A stretch of DNA of 64,000 bases from Marinobacterium nitratireducens (lineage in GTDB: Bacteria > Pseudomonadota > Gammaproteobacteria > Pseudomonadales > Balneatricaceae), in the NCBI RefSeq assembly GCF_014645375.1, contig NZ_BMLT01000006.1:1-64000 (forward strand). The letters are read 5' to 3'. This document shows, one piece after another, positions 32,747-43,298 of the stretch (its first letter is position 1; each line of letters opens with the position of its first letter). The position numbers and the translations under genes were made by a program. The notes beneath the pieces were generated by a model that was not told where the DNA came from, made no database searches, and saw nothing but the letters and a program-made list of their open reading frames with translations.

Positions 32747-34198
32747 TTAACCCTCGATCGGTGACTGTTGGTGCCAGTCGGTGGCCTGCTGGAAGCGGTG
32801 CGCGACGTTGAGCAGTTTCGCTTCGCTGAAGTAGTCGCCGATGATCTGCAGGCCGACCGGCAGGCCGTTGCTCTGACCGCAGGGAATCGACATGCCGGGC
32901 AGGCCGGCGAGGTTCAGCGCCAGGGTGTAGATATCTTCCATATACATCTGCACCGGGTCCGAGGTCTTTTCGCCGAGACGGAACGCCGGCTGCGGCGTGG
33001 TCGGGCCCATGATGACGTCGACGTCGGCCAGGACGGCTGCGAAATCCTGCTGGATCAGACGACGGACCTGCTGCGCCTTGCGGTAGTAGGCGTCGTAGTA
33101 GCCGGCGGAGAGGGCGTAGGTGCCGACCATGATGCGACGCTTGACCTCGTCGCCGAAGCCCTCGCCGCGGCTGCGCTTGTAAAGGTCCTCGAGGTCCCTG
33201 GCATCTTCGCAGCGGTAGCCATAGCGCACGCCGTCGAAGCGCGACAGATTGGAGGAGGCTTCCGCCGGCGCGATGATGTAGTAAGCCGGAACCGACAGCG
33301 CGCTGTTGGGCAGGCTGACTTCCTTCACCGTGGCGCCGAGTTTCTCGAACTCGCGCACGGCGTTGTGCACCTGCTCGGCAATGGCCGGGTTCAGGTCGGC
33401 GGCGAAGTATTCCTTCGGCAGACCGATCTTCAGGCCTTCGAGGCTGTCGTTCAGCGTCAGGCGGTAATCCGGCACCTCGCGGTCGACCGAGGTGGAGTCC
33501 ATCTTGTCGAAGCCGGCCATCACGCCGAGCATCAAGGCGCAGTCCTCGGCGGTCCGGGCCATGGGACCGGCCTGATCGAGCGAGGAGGCGTAGGCGATCA
33601 TGCCGTAGCGGGAGACGCGGCCGTAGGTCGGCTTGAGACCGGTGATGCCGCACAGTGCCGCCGGCTGGCGGATGGAACCGCCGGTGTCGGTGCCGGTGGC
33701 GGCCGGCGCCAGGCGCGCGGCCACGGCGGCGGCGGAGCCGCCGGAGGAGCCGCCGGGGACGCGTTCGGTATCCCAGGGGTTGCGCGACGGGCCGTAGAAG
33801 CTCGACTCGTTGGACGAGCCCATGGCGAACTCGTCCATATTGGTCTTGCCAAGCATCACCGCACCGGCGTCGTTGAACCTGCCGATCAGGGTGGCATCGT
33901 AGGGCGCGATGAAATTATCGAGCATGCGCGAGGCGCAGCTGGTGCGCACGCCCTTGGTGCAAAAGATGTCCTTGTGGGCGATGGGCAGGCCGGTGAAGGC
34001 GCCTGCCTGTCCGGCGGCGCGCCGCTCGTCGGCGGCGCGTGCCTGGCTCAGCGCCTGCTCCTCTGTGACGGTGATAAAGCTGTTGTAGGCCGCGTCCTCG
34101 TTCTTGATGCGGTCGAGGTAGGACCGGGTCAGCTCGACGCTGCTGAAGTCGCCTGCGGCCAGTCCGCCGGCCAGCTCGGCCAGGGTCTTGTCAAACAT
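32747..34198 (-). CDS. gatA: Asp/Glu-tRNA amidotransferase subunit A
   Basis: Glutaminase/amidase subunit of GatCAB. The amidase-signature triad is complete: Lys76 in PIAHKDIF, cis-Ser151 in [11 protein letters not shown] and the nucleophile Ser175 in [10 protein letters not shown]. 483 residues from ATG 34198, preceded by GAAGGAT; a TTG start six codons upstream is not favoured. Six bases separate it from gatB. Confidence 0.97.
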   Translation of the reverse strand: MFDKTLAELAGGLAAGDFSSVELTRSYLDRIKNEDAAYNSFITVTEEQALSQARAADERRAAGQAGAFTGLPIAHKDIFCTKGVRTSCASRMLDNFIAPYDATLIGRFNDAGAVMLGKTNMDEFAMGSSNESSFYGPSRNPWDTERVPGGSSGGSAAAVAARLAPAATGTDTGGSIRQPAALCGITGLKPTYGRVSRYGMIAYASSLDQAGPMARTAEDCALMLGVMAGFDKMDSTSVDREVPDYRLTLNDSLEGLKIGLPKEYFAADLNPAIAEQVHNAVREFEKLGATVKEVSLPNSALSVPAYYIIAPAEASSNLSRFDGVRYGYRCEDARDLEDLYKRSRGEGFGDEVKRRIMVGTYALSAGYYDAYYRKAQQVRRLIQQDFAAVLADVDVIMGPTTPQPAFRLGEKTSDPVQMYMEDIYTLALNLAGLPGMSIPCGQSNGLPVGLQIIGDYFSEAKLLNVAHRFQQATDWHQQSPIEG

Positions 34199-34231
34199 GG
34201 GGTTCGTATCCTTCAAAAAGGTGGAATCCTG

Positions 34232-34519
34232 TCACTCGATGACTTTGGGGACCAGGAACAGGCCGTTCTCGACTGCCGGTGCGGCCGCCTGCAGCGCCTC
34301 GCGCTGGTCGGGCTCGGTCACCTCGTCGGCGCGCAGGCGCTGAACGGCGTCCAGCGGGTGGGACATCGGTTCGACACCGTCGGTGTCGACGGCCTGCAGC
34401 TGATCGACCAGGGCGAGGATGTTGGACAGGTTGCCGGTATAGCCCGGAATCTCGTCTTCGCGGATCTGCAGACGCGCCAGATGGGCGATCTTTTCCACGT
34501 CGGAACGCTCTAGAGCCAT
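34232..34519 (-). CDS. gatC: Asp/Glu-tRNA amidotransferase subunit C
   Basis: Small belt subunit that stabilises GatA-GatB. 95 residues: [14 protein letters not shown] and the [16 protein letters not shown] segment are typical. First gene of the gatCAB operon. It diverges from mreB across 245 bases. Confidence 0.95.
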   Translation of the reverse strand: MALERSDVEKIAHLARLQIREDEIPGYTGNLSNILALVDQLQAVDTDGVEPMSHPLDAVQRLRADEVTEPDQREALQAAAPAVENGLFLVPKVIE

Positions 34520-34575
34520 GTTGCGATTCTCGCTGATTTCACTAAGGTTTCTGGCACCCGGGGGTGCAGCGGAAA

Positions 34576-34601
34576 GGTAGCTTGAGGGCGCTTAAGTTAC
34601 C
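34576..34601. promoter_or_regulatory. Inverted repeat in the gatC-mreB divergent region
   Basis: GGTAGCTT (34576-34583) and AAGTTACC (34594-34601) pair with one G-U. It lies between the divergent gatC and mreB genes, near a TTGAGG / CATAAT pair that is poorly spaced as a promoter. A regulatory role is a guess. Confidence 0.25.
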
Positions 34602-34605
34602 ATAA

Positions 34606-35802
<1,197 letters not shown>

Positions 35803-35866
35803 GTTTCGATGCAGGTGAATCGTCACCGCCCGCAGGGGCATCGCGGCATGCGTCGGGAGGTGCCCC

Positions 35867-36733
35867 ATTAAGCTGATATTTCGGGGCGGCTCGCCGCGCA
35901 TCCTGTTCGTGGTGCTGGTGCTGCTGGCGTTGTTGCTTATCCTGGCCGACCTCAACTGGCCGCGCATGCGCGACGCCCGCTCCTACCTGTCCCTGGCCGT
36001 GACGCCGCTGCAATGGCTGGCCGACGTGCCGGGACGGGTGGCCGACGATCTGTCGGATCTGCTGGTCGACCGCAGCACCCTGCTGAAAGAGAACGAGCAG
36101 CTCAAGTCCGAGCAGCTGTTGCTGGAGCGGCGGGTGCAGCAGGTCGCCGCTCTGACCGCCGAGAATATCCGCCTGCGCGAGCTGCTCGAGGGCAAGCGGC
36201 GGGTACAGGACGAGGTCATGCTGGCGGAGCTGATCGGCGTCAACCCCGATCCCTTTCTGCACCAGGTTCTGCTCAATCGCGGCACCGAAGACGGTGCTTT
36301 CGTTGGCCAGGCCGTGCTCGACGCCGGCGGCGTGAGCGGTCAGGTCATCGCCACCACGCACTACACCAGCCGGGTGATGCTGATCACCGATGCCCGTCAT
36401 GCGATTCCCGTCGAGATCAACCGCAATGGCTTTCGCGCCATCGCGCTGGGCAAGGGCACCTACGAGGAAATCGAGCTCGAACACGTACCCGACACCGCCG
36501 ACGTTCGCGAGGGAGACCTGCTGATCACCTCAGGACTCGGCGGGCGCTTCCCGCGCGGTTATCCGGTCGCCGTCGTCACCGGCGTGCTGCGGGATCCCGG
36601 CAAGCCGTTTTCCATGGTCACCGCCAAGCCGACAGCGCGGCTCGACAAGAGCCGGCATCTGCTGCTGGTCAAGACTCCGCCGAGCCAGAGGGCGGAGGTC
36701 GCCGGAACCGTATCCGGGGCCGGCGATGAGTGA
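35867..36733 (+). CDS. mreC: Rod shape-determining protein MreC, ATT start
   Basis: Bitopic inner-membrane protein linking MreB to the periplasmic wall synthases. A helix (ILFVVLVLLALLLILA) is followed by a coiled coil around residues 65-105 and two beta domains (NRGTEDGAFVGQAVLDAGGVSGQV; LITSGLGGRFPRGYPVAVV). No ATG, GTG or TTG in this frame precedes codon 15. The expected cytoplasmic N-terminus KLIFRGGSPRI is encoded after ATT 35867, which has GGGAGG six bases before it. Initiation at ATT gives a 288-residue protein aligned with E. coli MreC (MKPIFSRGPS). A GTG at 35909 would cut into the membrane helix. Confidence 0.9.
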   Translation: MKLIFRGGSPRILFVVLVLLALLLILADLNWPRMRDARSYLSLAVTPLQWLADVPGRVADDLSDLLVDRSTLLKENEQLKSEQLLLERRVQQVAALTAENIRLRELLEGKRRVQDEVMLAELIGVNPDPFLHQVLLNRGTEDGAFVGQAVLDAGGVSGQVIATTHYTSRVMLITDARHAIPVEINRNGFRAIALGKGTYEEIELEHVPDTADVREGDLLITSGLGGRFPRGYPVAVVTGVLRDPGKPFSMVTAKPTARLDKSRHLLLVKTPPSQRAEVAGTVSGAGDE

Positions 36734-37214
36734 AGCGCGGCCCGGCGGTTTCCTGATCATTTTCGGCACCTTCCTCGTCGGGCTGGTGCTGAGCCAGCTG
36801 CCGTTGCCGGATACCTTCGAGTGGGGCCGGCCCGAGTGGGTGCCGATGATCCTGATCTACTGGGTGCTGGCGCTGCCGCACCGCGTCGGTCTGGGCATGG
36901 CCTGGATGTTCGGACTGGCGCTGGATCTGCTCAAGGGCAGCCCGCTGGGCCTCAACGCCCTGTCGCTGACCCTGATCGCTTTCCTGACCCTGCTGATACA
37001 CCAGCGTCTGCGCATGTTTCCGCTCTGGAAGCAGGCGCTGATGGTAATGGTGCTGGTGGGTATCAATCAGCTGACCTTCCACTGGATGCAGGCCATTGCC
37101 GGCAATGCCCGCGACAGCTTCATGTTCATGCTGCCAAGCCTTGTCAGCGCACTGCTCTGGCCCTGGGTGTTCGTGCTGCTGCGTAGCATTCGGCGTACCT
37201 TCCGGGTAACCTGA
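36726..37214 (+). CDS. mreD: Rod shape-determining protein MreD
   Basis: Small integral membrane partner of MreC with five to six hydrophobic helices in 162 residues (GGFLIIFGTFLVGLVLSQLPL, VPMILIYWVLAL, GMAWMFGLALDLLKG and others). The LGLNALSLTLIAFL region is typical. It overlaps mreC by 8 bases. Confidence 0.93.
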   Translation: MSEARPGGFLIIFGTFLVGLVLSQLPLPDTFEWGRPEWVPMILIYWVLALPHRVGLGMAWMFGLALDLLKGSPLGLNALSLTLIAFLTLLIHQRLRMFPLWKQALMVMVLVGINQLTFHWMQAIAGNARDSFMFMLPSLVSALLWPWVFVLLRSIRRTFRVT

Positions 37215-37249
37215 ACCGGTGAGTTTGGCGCTCCGGATAAGGAATCCCC

Positions 37250-37840
37250 ATGACTGACCTGATACTGGCCTCGGCGTCGCCGCGGCGCCGCGAATTGCTG
37301 GCGCAGATCGGTGTCGATTTCGAAACCCTCCCGTTAGACATTCCCGAAGTCGTGGCGCCCGGTGAGGCCGCCGAGGACTTCGTCCGGCGGCTGGCGCTGG
37401 AAAAGGCCCGCGCCGGCTTCGATGCCTCCGCCGGGGATTGTCCGGCGCTCGGTTCCGATACCGCGGTAGTGGTCGACGGACGCATTCTCGGCAAGCCCGC
37501 CAACGAGGCGGAGGCCGTGGCGATGCTGCTGTCGCTGTCCGGTCGCTGGCACCGGGTGCTGACGGGAGTGGCGCTGGTCGACGGCGGTCGCAGCGATTCC
37601 CGGGTGGTGGCCACCGAGGTGGAGTTCGCCCGCCTCAGCGAAGCGCAGTGCCGTCGCTACTGGGCCAGCGGCGAGCCCCGGGACAAGGCCGGTGCCTATG
37701 GCATCCAGGGGCTGGGCGCGGTTTTCGTCACCCGCATCGAAGGCAGCTACTCGGCGGTGGTCGGGTTGCCGCTGGCGGAGACGGCCGACCTGCTGGAAGG
37801 CTTCGGCGTGCCGATATGGAATAGAATACATAATGACTAG
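37250..37840 (+). CDS. maf: Maf-family nucleoside triphosphate pyrophosphatase
   Basis: House-cleaning enzyme hydrolysing dTTP/UTP and modified pyrimidine nucleotides (YhdE type). 196 residues, opening LILASASPRRRELLAQIG, with the catalytic Asp region PALGSDTAVVVDG and the KAGAYGIQG motif. The residues after SPRR are those of the dTTPase branch. It lies between mreD and rng as in Pseudomonas. Confidence 0.93.
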   Translation: MTDLILASASPRRRELLAQIGVDFETLPLDIPEVVAPGEAAEDFVRRLALEKARAGFDASAGDCPALGSDTAVVVDGRILGKPANEAEAVAMLLSLSGRWHRVLTGVALVDGGRSDSRVVATEVEFARLSEAQCRRYWASGEPRDKAGAYGIQGLGAVFVTRIEGSYSAVVGLPLAETADLLEGFGVPIWNRIHND

Positions 37841-37859
37841 GAAAGGGCTGCGAGCAACG

Positions 37860-39329
37860 ATGGGCGAGGAAATTCTGATCAACTTTACGCCGATGGAAAC
37901 CCGTGTGGCGGTCATCGAGAACGGCGTACCCCAGGAAATCTACATCGAGCGGGCCAAACGTCGCGGCATTGTCGGCAATATCTATCAGGGCAAGGTGGTG
38001 CGGGTGTTGCCGGGCATGCAGGCGGCTTTCGTCGACATCGGCCTGGAGCGCGCCGCCTTCATCCATGTCGAGGAAGTGCTGCCGCAGACCGCCACAGCGG
38101 AAGAGCGCAGCAACACCTCCATCTCCCAGGTGCTGCGCGAGGGACAGGCGCTGCTGGTGCAGGTCACCAAGGACCCCATTGGCACCAAGGGCGCACGCCT
38201 GACCACGCATCTGTCGATCCCGTCGCGTTATCTCGTGTATATGCCGGGTAACGAGCATATTGGCGTGTCGCAGCGAATCGAGGACGGCGACGAGCGCGAG
38301 CGCCTGCGTGGCCTCACCGAGTCGATCATTCAGGAAGCGGGCGACGAGGGCTACGGCGGCTTCATCCTGCGTACCGTCTCGGAAGGCGTCAACGAGATAG
38401 AGCTGCGCGCCGACCTGCTGTTTCTGTACCGGCTGTGGAAGGCCATCCAGCGCAAGATCGAATCCGCCGGCGTGCCGGAAATCGTCTACGAAGACCTGCC
38501 GCTGAACATGCGTGCCTTGCGTGACATGGCGCACGCCGGGGTCGAGCGCATCCGTATCGATTCGCGCGAGACCTATCAGAAGGCGCAGGAGTTCGTCGAG
38601 GCGCTGGTGCCCGAGATCCGCGACAAGCTCGAATACTATCCGGGCGAGCGGCCGATTTTCGACCTGTTCAACGTCGAGGAGGAAATCAAACGCGGTCTCG
38701 GCCGCAAGGTCGAGCTCAAATCCGGTGGCTATCTGATCTTCGACCAGACCGAGGCCATGACCACGGTCGATATCAATACCGGCGCTTTCGTCGGCCATCG
38801 CAACCTCGAGGAAACCATCTTCAAGACCAATCTCGAGGCGGCCACGGCGATCGGACGTCAACTGCGGCTGCGCAACCTCGGCGGTATCATCATCATCGAC
38901 TTCATCGATATGGAGGATTCCGATCATCAGCGCCAGGTCCTGCGTACCCTCGAGCGGGTGCTCGAGAAGGATCATGCCAAGTGCAAGGTGACCGGTGTTT
39001 CCGAGCTCGGGCTGGTCGAGATGACCCGCAAGCGCACCCGTGAAAGTCTTGAGCAGGTACTGTGCGAGCCCTGCAGCCAGTGCCAGGGGCGCGGTACCAT
39101 CAAGACGCCGGAAACCGTCTGCTACGAAATCTTCCGCGAAATCCTGCGTCAGCACAGGGCCTACGACACCGAAACCTACCTGGTACTGGCGGCGCAGGCG
39201 GTGGTGGATTATCTGCTCGATGACGCGTCCGAGCACCTGGCCGAACTCGAAGCCTTTATCGGCAAGACGATTCGCTTCCAGGTCGAGACGCTGTACAGCT
39301 CCGAGCAGTTCGACGTCGTTCTGCGCTGA
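37860..39329 (+). CDS. rng: Ribonuclease G
   Basis: Single-strand endoribonuclease that trims the 16S rRNA 5' end and decays mRNAs. 489 residues from ATG 37860. An S1-like RNA-binding domain (NIYQGKVVRVLPGMQAAFVDIG) is followed by the DNase I-like catalytic domain with Asp304 in TTVDINTG and Asp347 in IIIIDFID, the same numbers as in E. coli RNase G. The zinc-link cysteines are in LCEPCSQC (402-408). An in-frame ATG at 37833 would add nine residues; the shorter start aligns better with the family. Confidence 0.95.
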   Translation: MGEEILINFTPMETRVAVIENGVPQEIYIERAKRRGIVGNIYQGKVVRVLPGMQAAFVDIGLERAAFIHVEEVLPQTATAEERSNTSISQVLREGQALLVQVTKDPIGTKGARLTTHLSIPSRYLVYMPGNEHIGVSQRIEDGDERERLRGLTESIIQEAGDEGYGGFILRTVSEGVNEIELRADLLFLYRLWKAIQRKIESAGVPEIVYEDLPLNMRALRDMAHAGVERIRIDSRETYQKAQEFVEALVPEIRDKLEYYPGERPIFDLFNVEEEIKRGLGRKVELKSGGYLIFDQTEAMTTVDINTGAFVGHRNLEETIFKTNLEAATAIGRQLRLRNLGGIIIIDFIDMEDSDHQRQVLRTLERVLEKDHAKCKVTGVSELGLVEMTRKRTRESLEQVLCEPCSQCQGRGTIKTPETVCYEIFREILRQHRAYDTETYLVLAAQAVVDYLLDDASEHLAELEAFIGKTIRFQVETLYSSEQFDVVLR

Positions 39330-39346
39330 GCGGGCGGCCAGGCATC

Positions 39347-42300
39347 ATGGTGCGGCGGACCCTGGGCTGGCTTGGCTGGGCCTGTGTGGCGCTGGCGCTG
39401 GTCGTTGCCCTGGCATTCAGTCTGGCGCGGTATTATCTTCCCGCCGCCTCGGCCTACCGCGACGAGGTCGCCGGGCTGCTGACACGGCAGCTTGGTGTGC
39501 CGATCGCCATCGGTACGCTGGAGGCGGACTGGGCCGGGCGCTGGCCCCGTATCACCCTGACCGACGTGCGCGCCTACTCCGAGAGCGATGCCGGGCCCGA
39601 AGTCCGCTCCCGGCTGGCCCGGGTTTCGCTGCAGTTCGACCTGCTGCGATCACTGCGTCACCTGGCGCCGGTATTCGGCGAGGTCGAGGCCGAGGGGCTT
39701 GAGCTGCTGTGGCGGCAGCGTGGCGGCCGCTGGCTGCACCGTCCGCGCAGTGGTGATGTCGGTAGCGGCCTGGATCCCGTTGCCTGGCAGCGGGCCCTGG
39801 CTCTGGTCATGCTGCAGCCGCAGCTCGGCATTCGCAACACCAGGCTGACGCTGATACCGGAACAGGGGGCGGTACGCTCCCTGACCGTCCCCGAGCTGAT
39901 ACTGCGCAACAGCAGCACCGAACATCAGCTCAGCGGGCTTTTGGACCTGCAAACGGCTGTCGACGCCGGTCAGCTTCGTTTCGCCGTCGAGACCCGCAAG
40001 GTGCCCGAAAACCCGCTGACGGCGGACTACGATTTCTACCTCTCGCTCGACGATATCGGCCCCGAACTGCCGAACCTGGCGGATTTGCCGCTCGAGCTGG
40101 CCTCCCTGTCGCTTGGCACCGAATTCTGGGGGCGGCTGTCCGGTGGTGAACTGGACTCTGTCAACGGCCGTCTGCGCTTCTCGCAGCTCAGGCTCGACGA
40201 CCCCCGCTTTCCCGCCATCAGCGACGGCGCTACCGACTTTGCGCTGTTGCGCCGGCCGCAGGGCTATCAGTTGCAGCTCAATCAGCTTGGCTTCGTCAGC
40301 GCTGGCGAGCCCTTCGAGCTGGAGCAGCTGGTGCTCGATGGCGACTGGCAGGCGCGCAAGCTGCTCCCGCGCAGTCTCGGCCTGCCGGCGCTGGACCTGG
40401 CGCAGCTGGGGCGCTGGCTGCAGGTACAGCCGTTTGCGCCGGAAGTATTGCAACGCTCGATGCAGAGCCTGGCGCCAAGAGGCACCCTGCGCAATCTGCG
40501 GGTCGACCTGCCCGCCGACGGTTCGGTGGCAGACTTCCGGCTGGCCGGCGACCTCGAGGGCGGGGCGATCGACGCCGGTTGGGGGGCGCCGGCGGTGGCC
40601 GGCATTCAGGGGCGGCTGGAAGCGGACCGCAATGGTGGTCGCATCCACCTGGCGAGCGACGATTTCGACCTCTTTTTTCCCGAGCTCTATGACAGCGGCT
40701 GGCACTATCGCGACGCCGGCGGCGTTGTCGGCTGGCGGCTGGCGCCTGATGGGGTGGTGATCGGCAGCCAGCTGCTGCACCTGGGCAACGACAGCGTCAA
40801 CGCCGCCGGCCGCTTCAGCATGGTGCTGCCGTTCGATCGCGAACAGCAGAGCGAACTGACGCTGATGATCGGCATGACCGACAGCGATGCGCTGCAGGCC
40901 CCGAATTACGTGCCTTCCGCTCTGGTGGGGCCGGCGCTGACGCGCTGGCTCGATGGTGCCATCGGGGCCGGGCGCCTCAAGGCCGGCGGTCTGGTGGTGC
41001 ATGCCGGGACGCGACGGCTGGAGTCGCGCCGGCCGCCCACCGTGCAGTTGTTTTTCGATGTCGACAGGGCCGATTTCGCCTACCAGCCGGGCTGGCCCGC
41101 GGTCTCTGCCGGGGAAGCCTTTATGCTGTTGCGGGACCGGACGCTGCTGGTGGAGGTCGAACGCGGCCGTTTTCTGGACTCGGCGATCGAGCATGGCCGG
41201 GTCTATCTCGAGGGGCCGGGGGCCGCGCTGAAAGTGGCGGCAACGGCCCGGGGCGGCGCCGGCGACATACTGCGGCTGTTCAGGGAGTCGCCATTGCGGC
41301 AGTTTGCAGGTGACGAGCCGGAGCGCTGGCAGGTCGACGGCGCGGCCCTTACCGAGCTGAGTCTGGCGATACCCCTGGGCGGAGGCCGGCCGGATGTGTC
41401 GGTGGCGAGCCGCCTGACGGAGGGGGCGGCGGCTGCGCCCGAGCTGAGACTCGAGTTCGCCGCCTTGCAGGGTGATGTCTTCTACCGGACGGCCACGGGG
41501 GTGCGCAGCGAAGGGCTCGGCGGCCGTTTTCTCGGCGAGCCCTTCAGCGCCCTGATCCGCACGCCGCAGGTCGAACCCCTGCGAACCCGTATCGAGTTGA
41601 GCGGGCAGATGCCCGTTCACGAGTTGGCCGCCTGGAGCGGGGTGGACCTGCTCGACAGCCTCACCGGTAAGAGCGCCTATAACGCCCGACTGGAGCTTTG
41701 TGCCGTCGGCGAGGGCTGCAACCGTCTGCTGGTCGCCAGCGACCTGCGCGGCGTTGCGGCGCCCTGGCCGAACCCTCTGGGCAAATCCGGCAACGAACAG
41801 CGGCCGTTGCAGGTATCGCTGGATCTGAACAGTCGCCGCCTGCGCTTCAATTACGACCAGCAACTGCGCGCGGTGTTCGGGCTTGGCGGTCCGTTGCGGG
41901 CGCGGCTGACATTCGGCGGTGAGCGTCCGGAGCCGCCGGCCGCGGCAGGCCTCTGGATCGATGGTTATATCGACGCGCTCGATGCCGCGCAGGTGCAGGC
42001 GCTGCTCGAAGCGCAGGGCTGGATCGGTGGCGACGGCGACGCGGCAGGTGGCGATGGCGCTGCGGCAGGTCCGTTGCGGGAGCTCGACCTCAGGCTGGGA
42101 CGACTGAGCGTCGGCGAACAGTCTTTCGAGCAGGTCGCGGTGCAGCTTAAGCCGGCGCCCTGGCGTCTGCGGGTCGATACGCCCAGGCTCGCGGGCAGTC
42201 TCGACTGGCCCGCGGGCCCGGGGCGGCCCTATCAACTGGATCTCGAGCGTCTATTGTTGCCGCGTCCGCAACCCTCTGCCTCCGCCGCCGAGACCCCTGT

Positions 42301-43165
42301 CGGCGGTCCCATCGACCTTGGGGTGATTCCCGCCATGGACGTTCGCATCAGTGAATTGAGGCTGGGGGAACGTTCCTTCGGCAACTGGAGGATGGCCGTG
42401 CGGCCGCAGAGCGGGCGGCTGCGCTTCGACGATATCGCAGGCGAGGTCGGCAGTGTCGACATTCAGGGCAGCGGCGTCTGGCAGGAGGCGCCGGCCGCAA
42501 CCGATCTGACGCTCAAGCTGAACGGCAAGGACCTGGGTGATGTCTTGGCCGCCTGGGGTAACGGGCGGGTGCTGGAGTCGGACCATGTGGAGGGCTACGC
42601 CCAGCTGCGCTGGACTGATCGTCCCTGGCGCTTCGCCCTGGCCAAGGCGAGTGGCGAGCTCAGTTTCGCGCTCGAAAGCGGACGAATCATCGAAAGCGGC
42701 AGCGCCAGCAACCTGTTGCGAATATTCGGAGTGCTGAACCTCAATAGCCTGGCGCGACGGCTCAAGCTCGACTTTTCCGACCTGTGGAAAAGCGGTCTGG
42801 CATTCGATCACCTGACCGGTCGTTACAACCTCGCCGCGGGGCGCGCCCGCACGCTGGAACCACTGCGCCTCGAGGGCCCCTCGGCGGACATGACGATGAC
42901 CGGTGTTCTGGATGCGGTCGCCGAGACCGTGGATCAGGAGATGGAGGTGACCCTTCCGCTGACCAGCAATATACCGCTGGCGGCGATACTGCTCGGAGCG
43001 CCGCAGGTCGCGGGAGCGGTGTTCCTGATCGACAAGCTGATCGGTGATCAGCTCGAAAAGGTTACAACGGTCCGTTACCGCCTGAGCGGCGACTGGGATA
43101 ATCCCGAGGTTTCGATCATCAGGACCGCGCCGCCGGCCGAAAAGGTTTTTCCGGGCGATCGGTGA
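39347..43165 (+). CDS. yhdP: YhdP family AsmA-like phospholipid transport protein
   Basis: A 1272-residue envelope protein: one N-terminal membrane helix (GWLGWACVALALVVALAFSLARYYLP), then a very long repetitive beta-rich periplasmic part with the DUF3971 and AsmA-like C-terminal regions (ESDHVEGYAQLRWTDRPW, LTSNIPLAAILLGAPQVAGAVFLIDKL). YhdP, TamB and YdbH form bridges that carry phospholipids from inner to outer membrane in E. coli. 17 bases after rng and in the same operon. Long antisense frames inside it are shadows. Confidence 0.92.
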   Translation: MVRRTLGWLGWACVALALVVALAFSLARYYLPAASAYRDEVAGLLTRQLGVPIAIGTLEADWAGRWPRITLTDVRAYSESDAGPEVRSRLARVSLQFDLLRSLRHLAPVFGEVEAEGLELLWRQRGGRWLHRPRSGDVGSGLDPVAWQRALALVMLQPQLGIRNTRLTLIPEQGAVRSLTVPELILRNSSTEHQLSGLLDLQTAVDAGQLRFAVETRKVPENPLTADYDFYLSLDDIGPELPNLADLPLELASLSLGTEFWGRLSGGELDSVNGRLRFSQLRLDDPRFPAISDGATDFALLRRPQGYQLQLNQLGFVSAGEPFELEQLVLDGDWQARKLLPRSLGLPALDLAQLGRWLQVQPFAPEVLQRSMQSLAPRGTLRNLRVDLPADGSVADFRLAGDLEGGAIDAGWGAPAVAGIQGRLEADRNGGRIHLASDDFDLFFPELYDSGWHYRDAGGVVGWRLAPDGVVIGSQLLHLGNDSVNAAGRFSMVLPFDREQQSELTLMIGMTDSDALQAPNYVPSALVGPALTRWLDGAIGAGRLKAGGLVVHAGTRRLESRRPPTVQLFFDVDRADFAYQPGWPAVSAGEAFMLLRDRTLLVEVERGRFLDSAIEHGRVYLEGPGAALKVAATARGGAGDILRLFRESPLRQFAGDEPERWQVDGAALTELSLAIPLGGGRPDVSVASRLTEGAAAAPELRLEFAALQGDVFYRTATGVRSEGLGGRFLGEPFSALIRTPQVEPLRTRIELSGQMPVHELAAWSGVDLLDSLTGKSAYNARLELCAVGEGCNRLLVASDLRGVAAPWPNPLGKSGNEQRPLQVSLDLNSRRLRFNYDQQLRAVFGLGGPLRARLTFGGERPEPPAAAGLWIDGYIDALDAAQVQALLEAQGWIGGDGDAAGGDGAAAGPLRELDLRLGRLSVGEQSFEQVAVQLKPAPWRLRVDTPRLAGSLDWPAGPGRPYQLDLERLLLPRPQPSASAAETPVGGPIDLGVIPAMDVRISELRLGERSFGNWRMAVRPQSGRLRFDDIAGEVGSVDIQGSGVWQEAPAATDLTLKLNGKDLGDVLAAWGNGRVLESDHVEGYAQLRWTDRPWRFALAKASGELSFALESGRIIESGSASNLLRIFGVLNLNSLARRLKLDFSDLWKSGLAFDHLTGRYNLAAGRARTLEPLRLEGPSADMTMTGVLDAVAETVDQEMEVTLPLTSNIPLAAILLGAPQVAGAVFLIDKLIGDQLEKVTTVRYRLSGDWDNPEVSIIRTAPPAEKVFPGDR

Positions 43166-43184
43166 AGGCCGCGTTGCGGAATGC

Positions 43185-43266
43185 GTAGCAGCTCGCTTCG
43201 CGAGCGAATTGTTCAGGCGCGACAGGTATCATCGGATGAGTTCGCCCACTTCAGTGGGCTCCTACG
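43185..43266. repeat. REP-type repeat pair between yhdP and the nitrilase gene
   Basis: Forward copy GTAGCAGCTCGC-TTC-GCGAGCGAA (43185-43208) and inverse copy TTCGCCCACTTCAGTGGGCTCCTAC (43241-43265). Both have perfect stems and the shared ends GTAG.AGC and GCGAA. The pair fills the intergenic gap, and the apparent upstream extension of the nitrilase frame (43209-43298) runs through it and is not coding. Confidence 0.75.
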
Positions 43267-43298
43267 TTTTCGGGACCCGGGAATTGGAGGTGTTGTCC

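Noticed and set aside
39650-42235. An 861-codon minus-strand frame inside yhdP
   Set aside because: Arginine-, glutamine- and proline-rich shadow of the yhdP codons with no recognisable domain.
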